A program made the position numbers and the translations under genes. This document shows, piece after piece, positions 46,027-55,835 of a stretch of DNA of 64,000 nt. Each line of letters begins with the position of its first letter. The first letter of the stretch is position 1. Source of the stretch: JAJFKX01 sp965230265 (GTDB lineage Bacteria > Pseudomonadota > Gammaproteobacteria > Xanthomonadales > Wenzhouxiangellaceae); assembly GCA_965230265.1 (NCBI GenBank), contig OZ245999.1:3100001-3164000 (forward strand). The letters are read 5' to 3'. The notes under the pieces were generated by a model. The model saw nothing but the letters and a program-made list of their open reading frames with translations, ran no database searches and was not told the origin of the DNA.

Positions 46027-46452
46027 TTAAACCACGGATAGATCGACCGCGATATTGTCCCGTGTCGCATTCGAGTAGGGGCAGACTTTGTGGGCAGCGT
46101 GTACCAATTGCTCTGCAGCTTGTTGTTCCATACCGGGCACATGGATTTTCATGGCCACTTGGATACCAAAACCTTCAGGGATCGGCCCAAGGCCGACTGC
46201 CGCATCAATGGAAACATCATCGGCCAGTTCGATTTTTTGCTGTCCGGCAACAAATTTCATCGCACCGATAAAACAGGCTGCGTAACCGGCCGCAAATAAC
46301 TGCTCGGGATTAACACCGGCGTTTCCAGGACCACCCATTTCTGTGGGCGGTACCAGTTTCACATCCAGTGCACCATCGGATGATCTGGCACGGCCGTCAC
46401 GACCCCCTGTGGCTGTGGCATGAGCGGTATAAACAACTTTTTCCAATGACAT
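46027..46452 (-). CDS. ohr: Organic hydroperoxide resistance protein (Ohr/OsmC family)
   Basis: 141 residues with the two redox cysteines at 60 (GYAACF) and 124 (KVCPYSNATR), the Ohr spacing and context. It reduces organic hydroperoxides to alcohols using lipoyl-dependent thiols. The usual regulator OhrR is not adjacent. It is 47 bp from the FKBP gene on the same strand and may share its transcript. Confidence 0.95.
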   Translation of the reverse strand: MSLEKVVYTAHATATGGRDGRARSSDGALDVKLVPPTEMGGPGNAGVNPEQLFAAGYAACFIGAMKFVAGQQKIELADDVSIDAAVGLGPIPEGFGIQVAMKIHVPGMEQQAAEQLVHAAHKVCPYSNATRDNIAVDLSVV

Positions 46453-46499
46453 GGTTTTCTCCAGTGTAAAACGAATGATTATTTTGGCTTTGACGGGCC

Positions 46500-46961
46500 C
46501 TAGTGAACGTGACCGTGAGCGATTTCCTCTTCGGTAGCATCACGAATGTCCTCTACACTCACAGCAAAGTGCAAGCGCTCACCAGCCAAGGCATGGTTGG
46601 CATCAATAGTCACCGTATCGTCTTCGATGGCAGCCACTTTTACCGGTACTGGTCCACGCTCGGTTTCAGCCTGCAACTGCATGCCTACCTGCAGGTTTTC
46701 GATGCCTGCAAATGCAGCCATGGGTACCTGCTGAATCGCTGCTTCCTGACGCTCGCCATAACCATCTTTGGGCTCAATCACCACATCCAGCTTATCGCCG
46801 GTAGTTTTGCCATCCAGTGCCGACTCCAGTCCGGGAATGATCGCGCCGCTACCCTGCAAATAGACCAGTGGCTCACGGCCATCTGAGGTATCGAGTGTCT
46901 CGCCGGCATCATTTTTCAGGGTGTAGTGGATCTGTACCACTTTGTTATTGGCTATCTGCAT
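46500..46961 (-). CDS. FKBP-type peptidyl-prolyl isomerase, SlyD-like
   Basis: 153 residues. The FKBP core (VQIHYTLKNDAGETLDTSDGREPLVYLQGSGAIIPG... style, beginning near residue 9) is interrupted by an insert-in-flap chaperone domain (PKDGYGER to about residue 130). The C-terminus is short and ends HGHVH, a minimal version of the metal-binding His tail of SlyD. It speeds proline isomerisation and acts as a folding helper in the cytoplasm. The 126-bp gap to the response regulator holds nothing obvious. Confidence 0.9.
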   Translation of the reverse strand: MQIANNKVVQIHYTLKNDAGETLDTSDGREPLVYLQGSGAIIPGLESALDGKTTGDKLDVVIEPKDGYGERQEAAIQQVPMAAFAGIENLQVGMQLQAETERGPVPVKVAAIEDDTVTIDANHALAGERLHFAVSVEDIRDATEEEIAHGHVH

Positions 46962-47087
46962 GGTGTCTCTCTTTGTTTAAAGAATGGATGCTTGTATGTG
47001 TTGGTGCGGTGGGAGCAAAAAGCAAGTTTTGGAGTGAAGCAATACGGGTACGGTGAACACAGCTCGCCGCACCTGATGATGTTTATT

Positions 47088-47942
47088 TCATTGCTGCAGC
47101 TGCTCCAGCTTGTCCCGATAATGACGACTTAATTTAACCTGCTTGCCGGTTTCCAGAGTCAAAAAATACTCACCGTTACTGTGTGGCTCCAGGGTTTTTA
47201 TGCGCTGCACATTGACCATGGTGGAACGATGCACACGCTGCAAAATGGCTGGGTCGGCATCGGCCTCGATTTTTTTCATGGTGGTTCGCACCACATGCGT
47301 TTCATCGTTGGTCTGCACGCACATATAATCTCCAGCGGCTTCAATCCAGCGAATGTCTTCCTGCTCGATGCGCAAAATGGTATGACCATCCTTGAACACC
47401 AGTTTTTTCGGACGGGTCAATTTGGCCAGGTGCTCGGCCTGTTGCTGCGGGTCGTTAAGATCAGACTCTCTTTGCCCGGTTAAGCGAGCCAGCAGTTGCC
47501 GCAACTGCTGTTGCTGTTCAGCACGATGACGTTGCTTCAGCATTTTGTGGGCACGATCAATGGCTTCCTGCAGGCGCTCTTCTTCCACCGGTTTAAGCAG
47601 GTAGTCCAGCGCTTCGGCCGCAAACGCTTTAACCGCATACTCATCATAAGCGGTGATAAAGATAATGTAGGGAATATTGTTCAATAAGCGCGGATCGGCA
47701 CACAGTGCATCAACCACACCCAGACCGTCAATGCCGGGCATCTGGATGTCCATTAACACCACATCCGGTTTATGCTCGGTAATCCGTTCCAGCGCCTGCC
47801 GACCATTTTCTGCCTCACAGATCACCGTTACATTGTCGATATTTGCCAGCCGAATACGCAAACCCTGACGTGCCAGTGGTTCATCGTCAACGATCATCAC
47901 TCGCAGGCTTTTACGCCGATTATTATTGCTTTGTGTATGCAT
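47088..47942 (-). CDS. LytTR-family response regulator
   Basis: 284 residues. The receiver domain (MIVDDEPLARQG, phospho-acceptor Asp in VVLMDIQMPG) is followed by a Gln-rich linker and a C-terminal LytTR DNA-binding domain (RIEQEDIRWIEAAGDYMCV, VHRSTMVNVQRI). It is the partner of the adjacent LytS-like kinase, whose stop is 45 bp upstream. ATG 47942 is used; GTG 47945 just before it lies seven bases after AAGG and is equally possible. Targets unknown. Confidence 0.92.
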   Translation of the reverse strand: MHTQSNNNRRKSLRVMIVDDEPLARQGLRIRLANIDNVTVICEAENGRQALERITEHKPDVVLMDIQMPGIDGLGVVDALCADPRLLNNIPYIIFITAYDEYAVKAFAAEALDYLLKPVEEERLQEAIDRAHKMLKQRHRAEQQQQLRQLLARLTGQRESDLNDPQQQAEHLAKLTRPKKLVFKDGHTILRIEQEDIRWIEAAGDYMCVQTNDETHVVRTTMKKIEADADPAILQRVHRSTMVNVQRIKTLEPHSNGEYFLTLETGKQVKLSRHYRDKLEQLQQ

Positions 47943-47987
47943 CACTATTTAACCTTTATTTCCGCATCGCCTGAGCCAAAGGCACAA

Positions 47988-49058
47988 TCAGCGTTCATAA
48001 GGTATTTTTAAACATACCTGCACACCGCCCTGCTCGCGATTACCAACCTCAAAACTCTGTTGTTCACCATATAACACCCGCAAACGTCTGCGGGTATTGG
48101 TCAGGCCCACACCGAAACCCGGCTGTGGTTGGGTGGTCATGTTGTCTTTATCAATGCCGGGGCCATCATCAACAATGCACACCCGCAATTTATCCTGATC
48201 TGCCAGTTCTGCACTAATCACCACCTCGCCACCCGATTCTCGTGGGGCCACGGCGTATTTGATGGCATTTTCGATTAATGGTTGCAATAACATGCTGGGG
48301 ACCAGGGCGGGCTTGGCAGCGTCTTCAATTTCCCAGCGGATCCTCAGACGATCGCCCAGGCGTAACTGCTCAATGGCCAGGTACTGCTGCAAGGCTTCCA
48401 GTTCATGGTTCAGGGGCAGTTTTTGCATCGGTTCCATTTCCAGCGTGTGCCGTAAAAACCGACTCAATCGGGTTACCATTTTATTGGCTATTTGTATTTC
48501 ACCGGCCAGCACCAGTGTGGAAATGGCATTCAGGGTATTAAACAAAAAATGTGGGTTCAGCTGATAACGCAGCATTTTCAGTTGTGCCTCGTGCGCCATG
48601 CTGGTGGCTTCCAGCAGTTGCTGACGCTGCTGTTGTACTTTGCGGTAATACTTGATGCCAAAATACAAACCCGACCAAGTCAGCATGACATACCAGGACA
48701 AGGTGAATTCCTTAAAGGCATGCCACCAGGCTTTTAATTGCCAGTCATGTGGATACAGGTTAATAAAAGCCAATACCCGGCTGGCCTCAAAAATGACACC
48801 AATGAATAATGAGGCCAGGGCCGCCAGCAACATGATCTGCAGCGGCGGGCGATTCCAGATCCATTGATAAAACTGGCGCAAGAATAATGTCAACACAAAA
48901 CCACTGATGGCATAAGCCACACTGGGGTAGATATAAATCAGTTCGCGTTCGTGAATCAGGCCCTGCAGATAATTCATCATGGCATAGCCTGTCCAGCCGC
49001 TGATTTGCAGCAGCCAGAATAAAGGAACACGCTTGGTCAGATTTTGCCAGAAAGCCAT
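47988..49058 (-). CDS. LytS/YehU-like sensor histidine kinase
   Basis: 356 residues. Four or five TM helices in the first ~150 residues form the sensor part. A short coiled coil is followed by the His_kinase domain with LNPHFLFNTLNAIS (phospho-acceptor His) and an ATPase domain (LLQPLIENAIKYA, DDGPGI). No PAS or GAF domain is present. It pairs with the LytTR regulator downstream. Signal unknown. Confidence 0.92.
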   Translation of the reverse strand: MAFWQNLTKRVPLFWLLQISGWTGYAMMNYLQGLIHERELIYIYPSVAYAISGFVLTLFLRQFYQWIWNRPPLQIMLLAALASLFIGVIFEASRVLAFINLYPHDWQLKAWWHAFKEFTLSWYVMLTWSGLYFGIKYYRKVQQQRQQLLEATSMAHEAQLKMLRYQLNPHFLFNTLNAISTLVLAGEIQIANKMVTRLSRFLRHTLEMEPMQKLPLNHELEALQQYLAIEQLRLGDRLRIRWEIEDAAKPALVPSMLLQPLIENAIKYAVAPRESGGEVVISAELADQDKLRVCIVDDGPGIDKDNMTTQPQPGFGVGLTNTRRRLRVLYGEQQSFEVGNREQGGVQVCLKIPYER

Positions 49059-49127
49059 TGCATCAGGTTAACGTATCGCCCTGAAACACTGGACGATACC
49101 GACTTATATAGCGCTCAGTTTGTCGCG

Positions 49128-50996
49128 TCAGCTGTCTGAGTCTGTATTTGCAGCCCCTGCTTCAGCATCTACAGGGGTCTGCCGCTGCCGGGGCGGGGCA
49201 AAATAAATGACTCGCTGATCATTACGCACAGTGATCGGTTCTTCGGGTGAATTCAGGTTGACCCGACCATTTTTGCCCACCGTACCCAGCAGCAGCCAGT
49301 CTTCGCCCAGATCCTGCTGCAGCTCATCTATGCCATGTGCTTCAGTGATTTGCGTCGATTGAATTTCCCAGCCGCTGGCCAGTAACTCATTCAAGTGGAC
49401 GATATTGGCCTCCGGTTTCCAAGCGATGTGTCCGCGCTGTTGACGATTCAAACGTCGGTTTTTATTTTGCACTGCATGGCTGGCGGGCAGTTGAAAGACA
49501 TTGTGCTGACCAAACTCATGCACCAGTGCCTTGCACACCAGTGCATTGTAAAAATGATTGCCTGATGCACACAGCACTGCGTTCAAGTGATGCAGGCTAA
49601 CCCAGTCTTTGGCGTGTTCGGACAGCAGCTCACCATAATAAAAATCGATACCCGCCAGACGCGCCGGCTTTAATGCCGACCACGAGCCATCCACCAGTTT
49701 GACACTGATATCGGCCTTGCTGAGTGCCTGTGCCAGAGCAACAGAAAAGTCATTGGCACCGACAATCAACAAACCGCCATCATGTTCGGCCGATAAGCCC
49801 AGACGTTTGGAAAAGCCTTCGATGGTCAAGCCATGCAAAATCACGGTCACCAGAATCACACCGAACACAATCGGCAGCATTTGATCGGCATCGATATAGC
49901 CTGCTTCGACCATCCCGGGACCAAACAAACCTGCCGTCGCCGCTGCAACAATTCCGCGTGGAGCAATCCATCCCAGCAGTTTTTTATCGGCATTGCGCAT
50001 GCCTGAGCCCAATGTGGCCAGCCAGATACTCAACGGACGCACCAGCAGCAAAAACGCCAGAATCAGCATTCCCGACTGCCAGTTCATGGCTTTTAATACT
50101 TCAACATCCAGACTGGCGGTGAGCACAATAAACAATGCCGAGACCAGAATAATGCTGAGGTTTTCCTTAAACCGGCGCAGCTCTTCCAACCCGCCCAGAT
50201 TCATATTGCCCAGTACCAGGCCCATCAGGGTTACCGCCAATAAACCGGCTTCATGCTGAAACACATTGGCCAGCTCGTAAGCCACCAGCACCAGTGCCAT
50301 TAACAATGGTGGCTTAAGGTGCTCTGGCACCCAGCCGCGGGCATAGGTTTTTCCAATCAACCAGCCGCCGATGGCACCAAACACCACCGCCGAACCAACC
50401 GCTGCACCCAAATCCATCAGCAGCTGTGTTCCTGAAGAGGCATCCCCGGAATAAATAAAGTATTGGTAAGTCAACACCGCCAGTAGAACACCGGTAGGGT
50501 CGTTAACAATGCCTTCCCATTTCAACAGAGAGGCACTGTCCTGATTCAGCTTGGCGTGCCTTAATAAGGGTTGAATGACGGTTGGACCAGTGACCACCAG
50601 CATGGCCCCCAACACCAGTGATACCGGCCAGCTCAAACCACCAATATAATGGGCGGCAACGGCCCCCAATAACCAGGCAATCGGCGGGCCCAGCAACACC
50701 AGCCGCCGAATATGACCACCCACCCGGCGAAACTCGCGTAACTCCAGAACCATTCCACCTTCGAACAGCACCAGTGCCACACCCAAACCAATCAGGTTTT
50801 GAAAACCGGGCAGATCACTGTCGATGTCCAACAGACCACCCCACAGTTCTGCGACCGGTCCCAGCAATAAGCCGGCAGCGATCAGCACAATAATCGCAGG
50901 GATGCGGATACGCCAGGCAATCCACTGCGCCGCCAGACCGGCCACCACCACGATCAGCGTGGTGAAACCGATATGCATTCCATGTTCAGCAACCAT
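49128..50996 (-). CDS. CPA1-type Na+/H+ antiporter with TrkA-N-like C-terminus
   Basis: 622 residues with about 12 TM helices in the first 400. The conserved WEGIVNDPTGVLLAV carries the ion-binding ND pair of CPA1 exchangers. A C-terminal Rossmann-like domain, GGLLIVGANDFSVALAQALSKAD, resembles TrkA-N/RCK regulatory domains. It exchanges cytoplasmic Na+ or K+ for H+. ATG 50996 has only a weak ribosome site. It reads toward the kinase gene, 69 bp away. Confidence 0.9.
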   Translation of the reverse strand: MVAEHGMHIGFTTLIVVVAGLAAQWIAWRIRIPAIIVLIAAGLLLGPVAELWGGLLDIDSDLPGFQNLIGLGVALVLFEGGMVLELREFRRVGGHIRRLVLLGPPIAWLLGAVAAHYIGGLSWPVSLVLGAMLVVTGPTVIQPLLRHAKLNQDSASLLKWEGIVNDPTGVLLAVLTYQYFIYSGDASSGTQLLMDLGAAVGSAVVFGAIGGWLIGKTYARGWVPEHLKPPLLMALVLVAYELANVFQHEAGLLAVTLMGLVLGNMNLGGLEELRRFKENLSIILVSALFIVLTASLDVEVLKAMNWQSGMLILAFLLLVRPLSIWLATLGSGMRNADKKLLGWIAPRGIVAAATAGLFGPGMVEAGYIDADQMLPIVFGVILVTVILHGLTIEGFSKRLGLSAEHDGGLLIVGANDFSVALAQALSKADISVKLVDGSWSALKPARLAGIDFYYGELLSEHAKDWVSLHHLNAVLCASGNHFYNALVCKALVHEFGQHNVFQLPASHAVQNKNRRLNRQQRGHIAWKPEANIVHLNELLASGWEIQSTQITEAHGIDELQQDLGEDWLLLGTVGKNGRVNLNSPEEPITVRNDQRVIYFAPPRQRQTPVDAEAGAANTDSDS

Positions 50997-51091
50997 TGCT
51001 TTTACCCACCATTGTGTTGTGTCTCATTATTATTTATCCGCTATTTTTATCCGCCCAACTTCGACCTGGATTCTCGAGCCTGCTCAATCAC

Positions 51092-52237
51092 TCATACCCT
51101 TTGGCCATCGACCAGGCCTTTGTCATAGCCATCCAGCTCGGCGCGTTTAAGGGCGCGCTGATGGCGATGGCCATCATCCTGCAAGCTGGTTTCCGGCCAG
51201 CCGGCCAGGTGCGCCTTAACAATAGCTGCCAGGCTTTGTACATGACCGGGCGAATCATTCAGTGCCGGAATATAGTCCAGCTGCTTACCACCGGCTTCAA
51301 TAAACAGCTCTTGATTCTGCATGGCGATCTCTTCCAGCGTCTCCAGACAATCCACTGCAAACCCTGGGCACACCACTTGTACCTGTTTTGTGCCCTGTTC
51401 GCCAAGCTGCTCCAACACCTTATCGGTATACGGCTGCAGCCAGGGCTCACGGCCCAGACGCGATTGGAAAGTCACCTGCCATTCATCGTCGTTCAAGCCC
51501 AGCTGTTCAGCGATCAACCGTGCACTGGCATGACATTGACAATAGTAAGGATCTCCCTGCCGGAAATAGCGCTGCGGAATGCCATGGAAGGAAAACAACA
51601 AACGCTCACCCTTGCCATGCTGTTGCTGATAAGTCCGAATGCTGTCTGCCACCGCCTGATACCAGGAGGCATGCTGAAAATACTGATTAATAAAACGCAG
51701 CTCCGGCAGCCAGCGCTGTTTCTGCAACACACTGGTCACTGCATCAAATACGCTGCCGGTGGTGGTTGCCGAATATTGAGGATACAGCGGTAAGACCAGT
51801 AAACGCTGTACACCCTGTTGCTGCATCTGTGTCAGCACCTCAGGGATACCAGGCTCGCCATAGGTCATCGCACCGGCCACCTGAATATCGACCAGGTCAT
51901 TGTCTTGGTTGAGTTCAGCAGCCAATGCAGCACCTAGCTGCTGACTGAACACCATTAGTGGCGAGCCATCATCGCGCCAGATTTCTGCATAGGCTTTGGC
52001 AGAACGACCGCTGCGAAACGGCAAAATAACCCCACGCAGCACCAGCCACCACAGCCAGCGAGGCACTTCCACCACGCGTTGATCGGACAAAAACTGCTTC
52101 AGATAAGGGCGCACTGCCTGCGCGGTGGGAGCGGCCGGGGTACCCAGATTGACCAGCAACAGCCCGATTCGGTCTGTTTTGCCGGCATTGTCTGATGATC
52201 GATGATCGTAGCTGGAAGGCTTAAAAACCGACGTCAT
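51092..52237 (-). CDS. hemH: Ferrochelatase
   Basis: 381 residues, with a C-terminal extension of about 40 residues compared with the core enzyme. The family motifs are IGLLLVNLGTP, LFSFHGIPQRY (catalytic His), YYCQCHASARL and VVCPGFAVDCLETLEEI with its conserved Glu. It inserts Fe2+ into protoporphyrin IX, the last step of haem synthesis. It is divergent from the IPTL-anchored protein gene with 221 bp between starts, which must hold both promoters. Confidence 0.97.
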   Translation of the reverse strand: MTSVFKPSSYDHRSSDNAGKTDRIGLLLVNLGTPAAPTAQAVRPYLKQFLSDQRVVEVPRWLWWLVLRGVILPFRSGRSAKAYAEIWRDDGSPLMVFSQQLGAALAAELNQDNDLVDIQVAGAMTYGEPGIPEVLTQMQQQGVQRLLVLPLYPQYSATTTGSVFDAVTSVLQKQRWLPELRFINQYFQHASWYQAVADSIRTYQQQHGKGERLLFSFHGIPQRYFRQGDPYYCQCHASARLIAEQLGLNDDEWQVTFQSRLGREPWLQPYTDKVLEQLGEQGTKQVQVVCPGFAVDCLETLEEIAMQNQELFIEAGGKQLDYIPALNDSPGHVQSLAAIVKAHLAGWPETSLQDDGHRHQRALKRAELDGYDKGLVDGQRV

Positions 52238-52458
52238 GCTGTGGCATCTCCTGCAAAAAAGGCATCATAACCGATGCACCGCGACAGGCCCATTCCCGTA
52301 CACTTTTTTCGATGACAAACGTTAATAACATTAACCGATAACGGATTTATTCCTAAACTCAGAGCAGAATAGAGCTTAATCGACTAACTTATTGAGCTAT
52401 AACACTTTGCAAATGCTGGCATGACTGTTAGCATTGTATCCCTTAATGGTGCGATTGA

Positions 52459-53433
52459 ATGTTCGAAATGATTGCTAGACGGGAACCAACAGCAGCAAAA
52501 CGGCGCAGCCGAATGGCCTTTATCAGCCTCGGTCTGCTTGCCTGTATGGCTGTGGCCGGCTCAGCAATCGCACAGCCTTTTGGCTATTCAGTCAACTCTG
52601 ACAGCCGCTCAGCCGATGACAGCAGTATCGATAATTTATACCTGATCGATCTGGCCACTGGCGATTCCACCCGCATTGGACCAGTGGGTTTTCTGGATGT
52701 GGAAGGCCTGGCATTCAGCCCTGATGGGGTTTTGTTCGGTGCCGATGATGAAAGCAATTCACTGATCCAGATCAGCACAGAAACCGGCTCTGCCGCCGCA
52801 GTTGGTGGACAGTCCAACAACCTGCAGCTCGATCCGACCCAGTTTTTCGATTTCGGTCTGACCTTTCGCTGCAGCGATGACCAGCCGATTTTGTCTTCTG
52901 ACAATCTGCAGCAACTGCTGATGTCAGATTTGACGGACAATGCCCGTGCCACTTTGATTGGCAATACCAGCAATGTATCGATCACCGGTCTGGCTACCCT
53001 GGCCAGTGCCGAAGGTGACCTGATCTACGGTCTGGGTTCAGGCACGACGCCCAATCTGTATATGATGGACACAGTCACCGGTGCTGCCACCTTGATCGGC
53101 CCGCTGGTGAACGCTGCACCATATACCGATGCCGGCGTGGCTTTTGATGAAGATGGCCAGTTATGGGCCATTACCGACCGCTCCAGCATTGCCAGCGAAA
53201 CCCTGCCCAGCCAGATTCTGCGCATCGATATTGAAACCGGTACCGCGACTGTGGTTGCAGAAACCATCGACGGTATTGAATCACTGGCCATTACCGCCCC
53301 TGATTGTGAAGGCGTCAACGGCACCATTGATGACGACATTTTTGAGGTTCCGGCCTTTACTGGATGGGGTCTGGCGGCTTTGGTACTGATGCTGTTGATG
53401 CTGTCTGGTTATCACTTGCGTCGTTCACGTTAA
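52459..53433 (+). CDS. Secreted beta-propeller-like protein with IPTL-CTERM-like anchor
   Basis: 324 residues. After a 17-residue basic leader, a signal peptide ends at SAIAQP (about residue 39). The mature part has repeated phrases of the form YLIDLATGDSTRIGPVG, YMMDTVTGAATLIGP and LRIDIETGTATVVAE, suggesting a propeller. The C-terminus is VPAFTGWGLAALVLM followed by a basic RRSR tail, close to the IPTL-CTERM sorting signal. It lies 24 bp upstream of tatA on the same strand. Function unknown. Confidence 0.75.
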   Translation: MFEMIARREPTAAKRRSRMAFISLGLLACMAVAGSAIAQPFGYSVNSDSRSADDSSIDNLYLIDLATGDSTRIGPVGFLDVEGLAFSPDGVLFGADDESNSLIQISTETGSAAAVGGQSNNLQLDPTQFFDFGLTFRCSDDQPILSSDNLQQLLMSDLTDNARATLIGNTSNVSITGLATLASAEGDLIYGLGSGTTPNLYMMDTVTGAATLIGPLVNAAPYTDAGVAFDEDGQLWAITDRSSIASETLPSQILRIDIETGTATVVAETIDGIESLAITAPDCEGVNGTIDDDIFEVPAFTGWGLAALVLMLLMLSGYHLRRSR

Positions 53434-53457
53434 GTCACTCGCTGACAGAGGCTAAAC

Positions 53458-53697
53458 ATGCTGCAAAACATCAGTGTTACCCAACTTATTATTCTGCTGG
53501 CCATCGTCTTGCTGGTGTTTGGCACCAAGCGTCTGCGCAATCTGGGTGGTGATCTTGGCACTGCCATTCGCGGTTTTCGCAAAGGCCTGAACGAAGAAGA
53601 CGAAGAAAACAACAGCGATCCACAACAGCTTGGTGACAATTCCAATTCTGAAACCAGCAGTACCAGCACTAAAGACAAAACCCATAGCTCCGGCTAA
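53458..53697 (+). CDS. tatA: TatA, twin-arginine translocase subunit
   Basis: 79 residues. One short TM helix (LIILLAIVLLV) is followed by the FGTKRLRNLGGDLGTAIRGF hinge and amphipathic helix, then an acidic tail. Oligomers form the transport pore for folded proteins. First of the tatABC operon, 8 bp before tatB. The Tat-signal haloperoxidase in this window is a likely substrate. Confidence 0.97.
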   Translation: MLQNISVTQLIILLAIVLLVFGTKRLRNLGGDLGTAIRGFRKGLNEEDEENNSDPQQLGDNSNSETSSTSTKDKTHSSG

Positions 53698-53705
53698 CCC
53701 CCACC

Positions 53706-54059
53706 ATGTTTGATATCGGTTTCGGTGAACTGCTGCTCATCGGCCTGGTAGGTCTGTTGGTGCTCGGTCCGGAGCGCCTGCCCGGCGTCGCCAAAACCGT
53801 GGGTGGCTTTGTCCGCAAAGCCCGGCGCACCTGGCAGCAGATGCGGGTTGAGCTGGAACAGGAAGTGGATCGCTCCCGCATTCAAGACATCAAAAATGAG
53901 ATGACCGAAACCCGTAAGCAATTGCGGGAAACCATGCAATCGGCAGATCAGTCACTGCGCGATACCGGTGATGAATTAAAACAGACGGTCGACAAAATCA
54001 GCGAAACCCATCCCATTGATAAGCCTGCTGATCAATCCGCCAGCGACAACAAAGCGTAA
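53706..54059 (+). CDS. tatB: TatB, twin-arginine translocase subunit
   Basis: 117 residues beginning MFDIGFGELLLIGLVGLLV, then LGPERLPGVAKTVGGF, which distinguishes TatB from TatA by the longer helical cytoplasmic domain (to about residue 100). With TatC it forms the substrate-recognition complex. Five bases separate it from tatC. Confidence 0.97.
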   Translation: MFDIGFGELLLIGLVGLLVLGPERLPGVAKTVGGFVRKARRTWQQMRVELEQEVDRSRIQDIKNEMTETRKQLRETMQSADQSLRDTGDELKQTVDKISETHPIDKPADQSASDNKA

Positions 54060-54064
54060 ACCCT

Positions 54065-54832
54065 GTGACTGAGAACAACGACACAGACCGCGAACAAACC
54101 CTGCTCGAGCATTTGCTGGAGCTGCGCACCCGCCTGATGTGGGCGGTGGCGTCCATTGCGATTGCCACCATTGCCCTGCTGCCGTTTTCGCAGGAAATCT
54201 ACACTTTTATGGCTGAGCCACTGATCCGGCATCTACCGGCAGGCAGCAGCATGATTGCCATTGATGTGACTGCACCGTTTTTGACCCCGTTTAAATTAAC
54301 CCTGATGTGCGGTCTGGTGGTGGCCATACCGATGGTGATCTATCAAATCTGGGCCTTTGTGGCACCCGGCCTGTACGAGAAAGAAAAACACCTGGCCAAA
54401 CCATTGCTGGTATCGGCAACCTTACTGTTTTACCTGGGCTGTGCGTTTGCGTACTTTGTGGTGTTCCCGGTGGCATTTGATTTTTTCACGCGCATGGCCC
54501 CTCAGGGCGTTGCCGTTTCCACCGATATCCGCAGTTATCTGCAGTTTATTACCACCCTGTTTTTTGCCTTTGGCATCGCCTTTGAAATGCCCATTGCCAT
54601 TATTATTCTGGTGGCCCTGGGCGTAACCACGCCGGCCAAGCTGGCCACCAAGCGACCGTATATTTTTGTGGGTGCGTTTGCCATCGGTATGCTGTTGACG
54701 CCCCCGGATGTGATTTCCCAAACCCTGCTGGCGATACCCATGTGGTTGCTGTTTGAGTTTGGTCTGATACTGTCACGCCTGCTGATCACCAAACGCCGCA
54801 AAGCCGAACAGGAAGCCGAAGCGGAAACCTGA
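54065..54832 (+). CDS. tatC: TatC, twin-arginine translocase receptor subunit
   Basis: 255 residues with six TM helices and the family motif LLEHLLELRTRL near the N-terminus. The later loop PRTLFP-like region is represented by YEKEKHLAKPL. It binds the RR signal peptide. The start is GTG 54065. It is convergent with the deacetylase gene (22 bp gap). Confidence 0.96.
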   Translation: MTENNDTDREQTLLEHLLELRTRLMWAVASIAIATIALLPFSQEIYTFMAEPLIRHLPAGSSMIAIDVTAPFLTPFKLTLMCGLVVAIPMVIYQIWAFVAPGLYEKEKHLAKPLLVSATLLFYLGCAFAYFVVFPVAFDFFTRMAPQGVAVSTDIRSYLQFITTLFFAFGIAFEMPIAIIILVALGVTTPAKLATKRPYIFVGAFAIGMLLTPPDVISQTLLAIPMWLLFEFGLILSRLLITKRRKAEQEAEAET

Positions 54833-54854
54833 TCAGCCGGGTTATTCAGGCGCC

Positions 54855-55712
54855 TCAGCGATGAGGATTTAAGCCATCCAGTAAGTCCCACAGGCCTTGC
54901 GGTGATTTCCAGTCACGACGAAACACATAACGCGGTAAACGCCAGCGATCGCTGTGGGCTGTCACCGGTTCTGGCTCGGTGGTAAACGCGGCAACAATAC
55001 CGGTCTGCTGTTCGTGCTCAGGCAAATAATCATCGGCGACAATGGTGGGGCAATGCCCGTAAGGATAAGCAAAGTACCGCGATGCGCCTTTGTCCAGTAT
55101 CTTATTCAAATAATCCTGCGCCTGATCAACCTGCCAGCGGCATTCCTCAAAGTCGCGGATGTTATGAAACGTTCCATAATCATCACCAAACCGCAGCCCC
55201 TCATCCACGCCCAGATGCTTATGATCCCAGGAATGGTTCTGCACACTGATCAAACCCTCATCCCGCGCCTGCCGCCACCACTCATCCCCCCACCAGCCCT
55301 GGCCAATCAGGCAAGTGCGATCCAGCGACGCACGAGCATCCGGTGAGACAATCACAAAGCTGGTAAGCAGGTTGGATGATTGCTGATAGGCGGGGTGATC
55401 TTTTACAAAACCCTTCAGGATATTGCGAAAACCCTGCTGCGGACCAAACGTTGGGTGCGGCAGGTCATACCAGTCCAGCCAGCTACCATCATCACAGGTT
55501 ATGCCCACACAGGGGTGCGGCAAATCAGCAAACGTGCCATCAAGCAAAGCATCCACCACCCGGTCCACCGACACCACCGACCACCCCCACTCAACAATCA
55601 ACGCCAAATCAGCCTGCAGACCAAGATGATCATTGCTCGCATAGCCATCACCGTCCACCTGATTGCTGTGGTAGGTAAGTATGGGGACTGATTGCGGGGT
55701 TGATGTGTTCAC
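54855..55712 (-). CDS. Polysaccharide deacetylase family protein (NodB-like)
   Basis: 285 residues. NodB fold motifs: VGITCDDGSWLDW (first motif, Asp-Asp), NHSWDHKHLG (HxxxH metal site) and FAYPYGH (third motif). It would remove acetyl or formyl groups from a sugar polymer. No signal peptide is seen, so a cytoplasmic or peripheral substrate is possible. It lies next to the toxin/transposase locus but looks like a core gene. Confidence 0.88.
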   Translation of the reverse strand: MNTSTPQSVPILTYHSNQVDGDGYASNDHLGLQADLALIVEWGWSVVSVDRVVDALLDGTFADLPHPCVGITCDDGSWLDWYDLPHPTFGPQQGFRNILKGFVKDHPAYQQSSNLLTSFVIVSPDARASLDRTCLIGQGWWGDEWWRQARDEGLISVQNHSWDHKHLGVDEGLRFGDDYGTFHNIRDFEECRWQVDQAQDYLNKILDKGASRYFAYPYGHCPTIVADDYLPEHEQQTGIVAAFTTEPEPVTAHSDRWRLPRYVFRRDWKSPQGLWDLLDGLNPHR

Positions 55713-55785
55713 AGAAGATGACTGATTATGGAGTGGTCATTATACAACTGCCACTTCAAATATGACTGCAGTCAGCGGTTTTGTA

Positions 55786-55808
55786 ATCATTCATATATTG
55801 TGAATGAT
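55786..55808. repeat. Palindrome P1 of the Rhs locus
   Basis: ATCATTCA and its complement TGAATGAT flank TATATTG. It lies 28 bp upstream of the transposase start. Related palindromes P2 (57509-57527) and P3 (58608-58626) share the ATTCA...TGTGAATG core. Confidence 0.6.
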
Positions 55809-55835
55809 CGCCTGACTTTGATAAAAAGAGATTCG

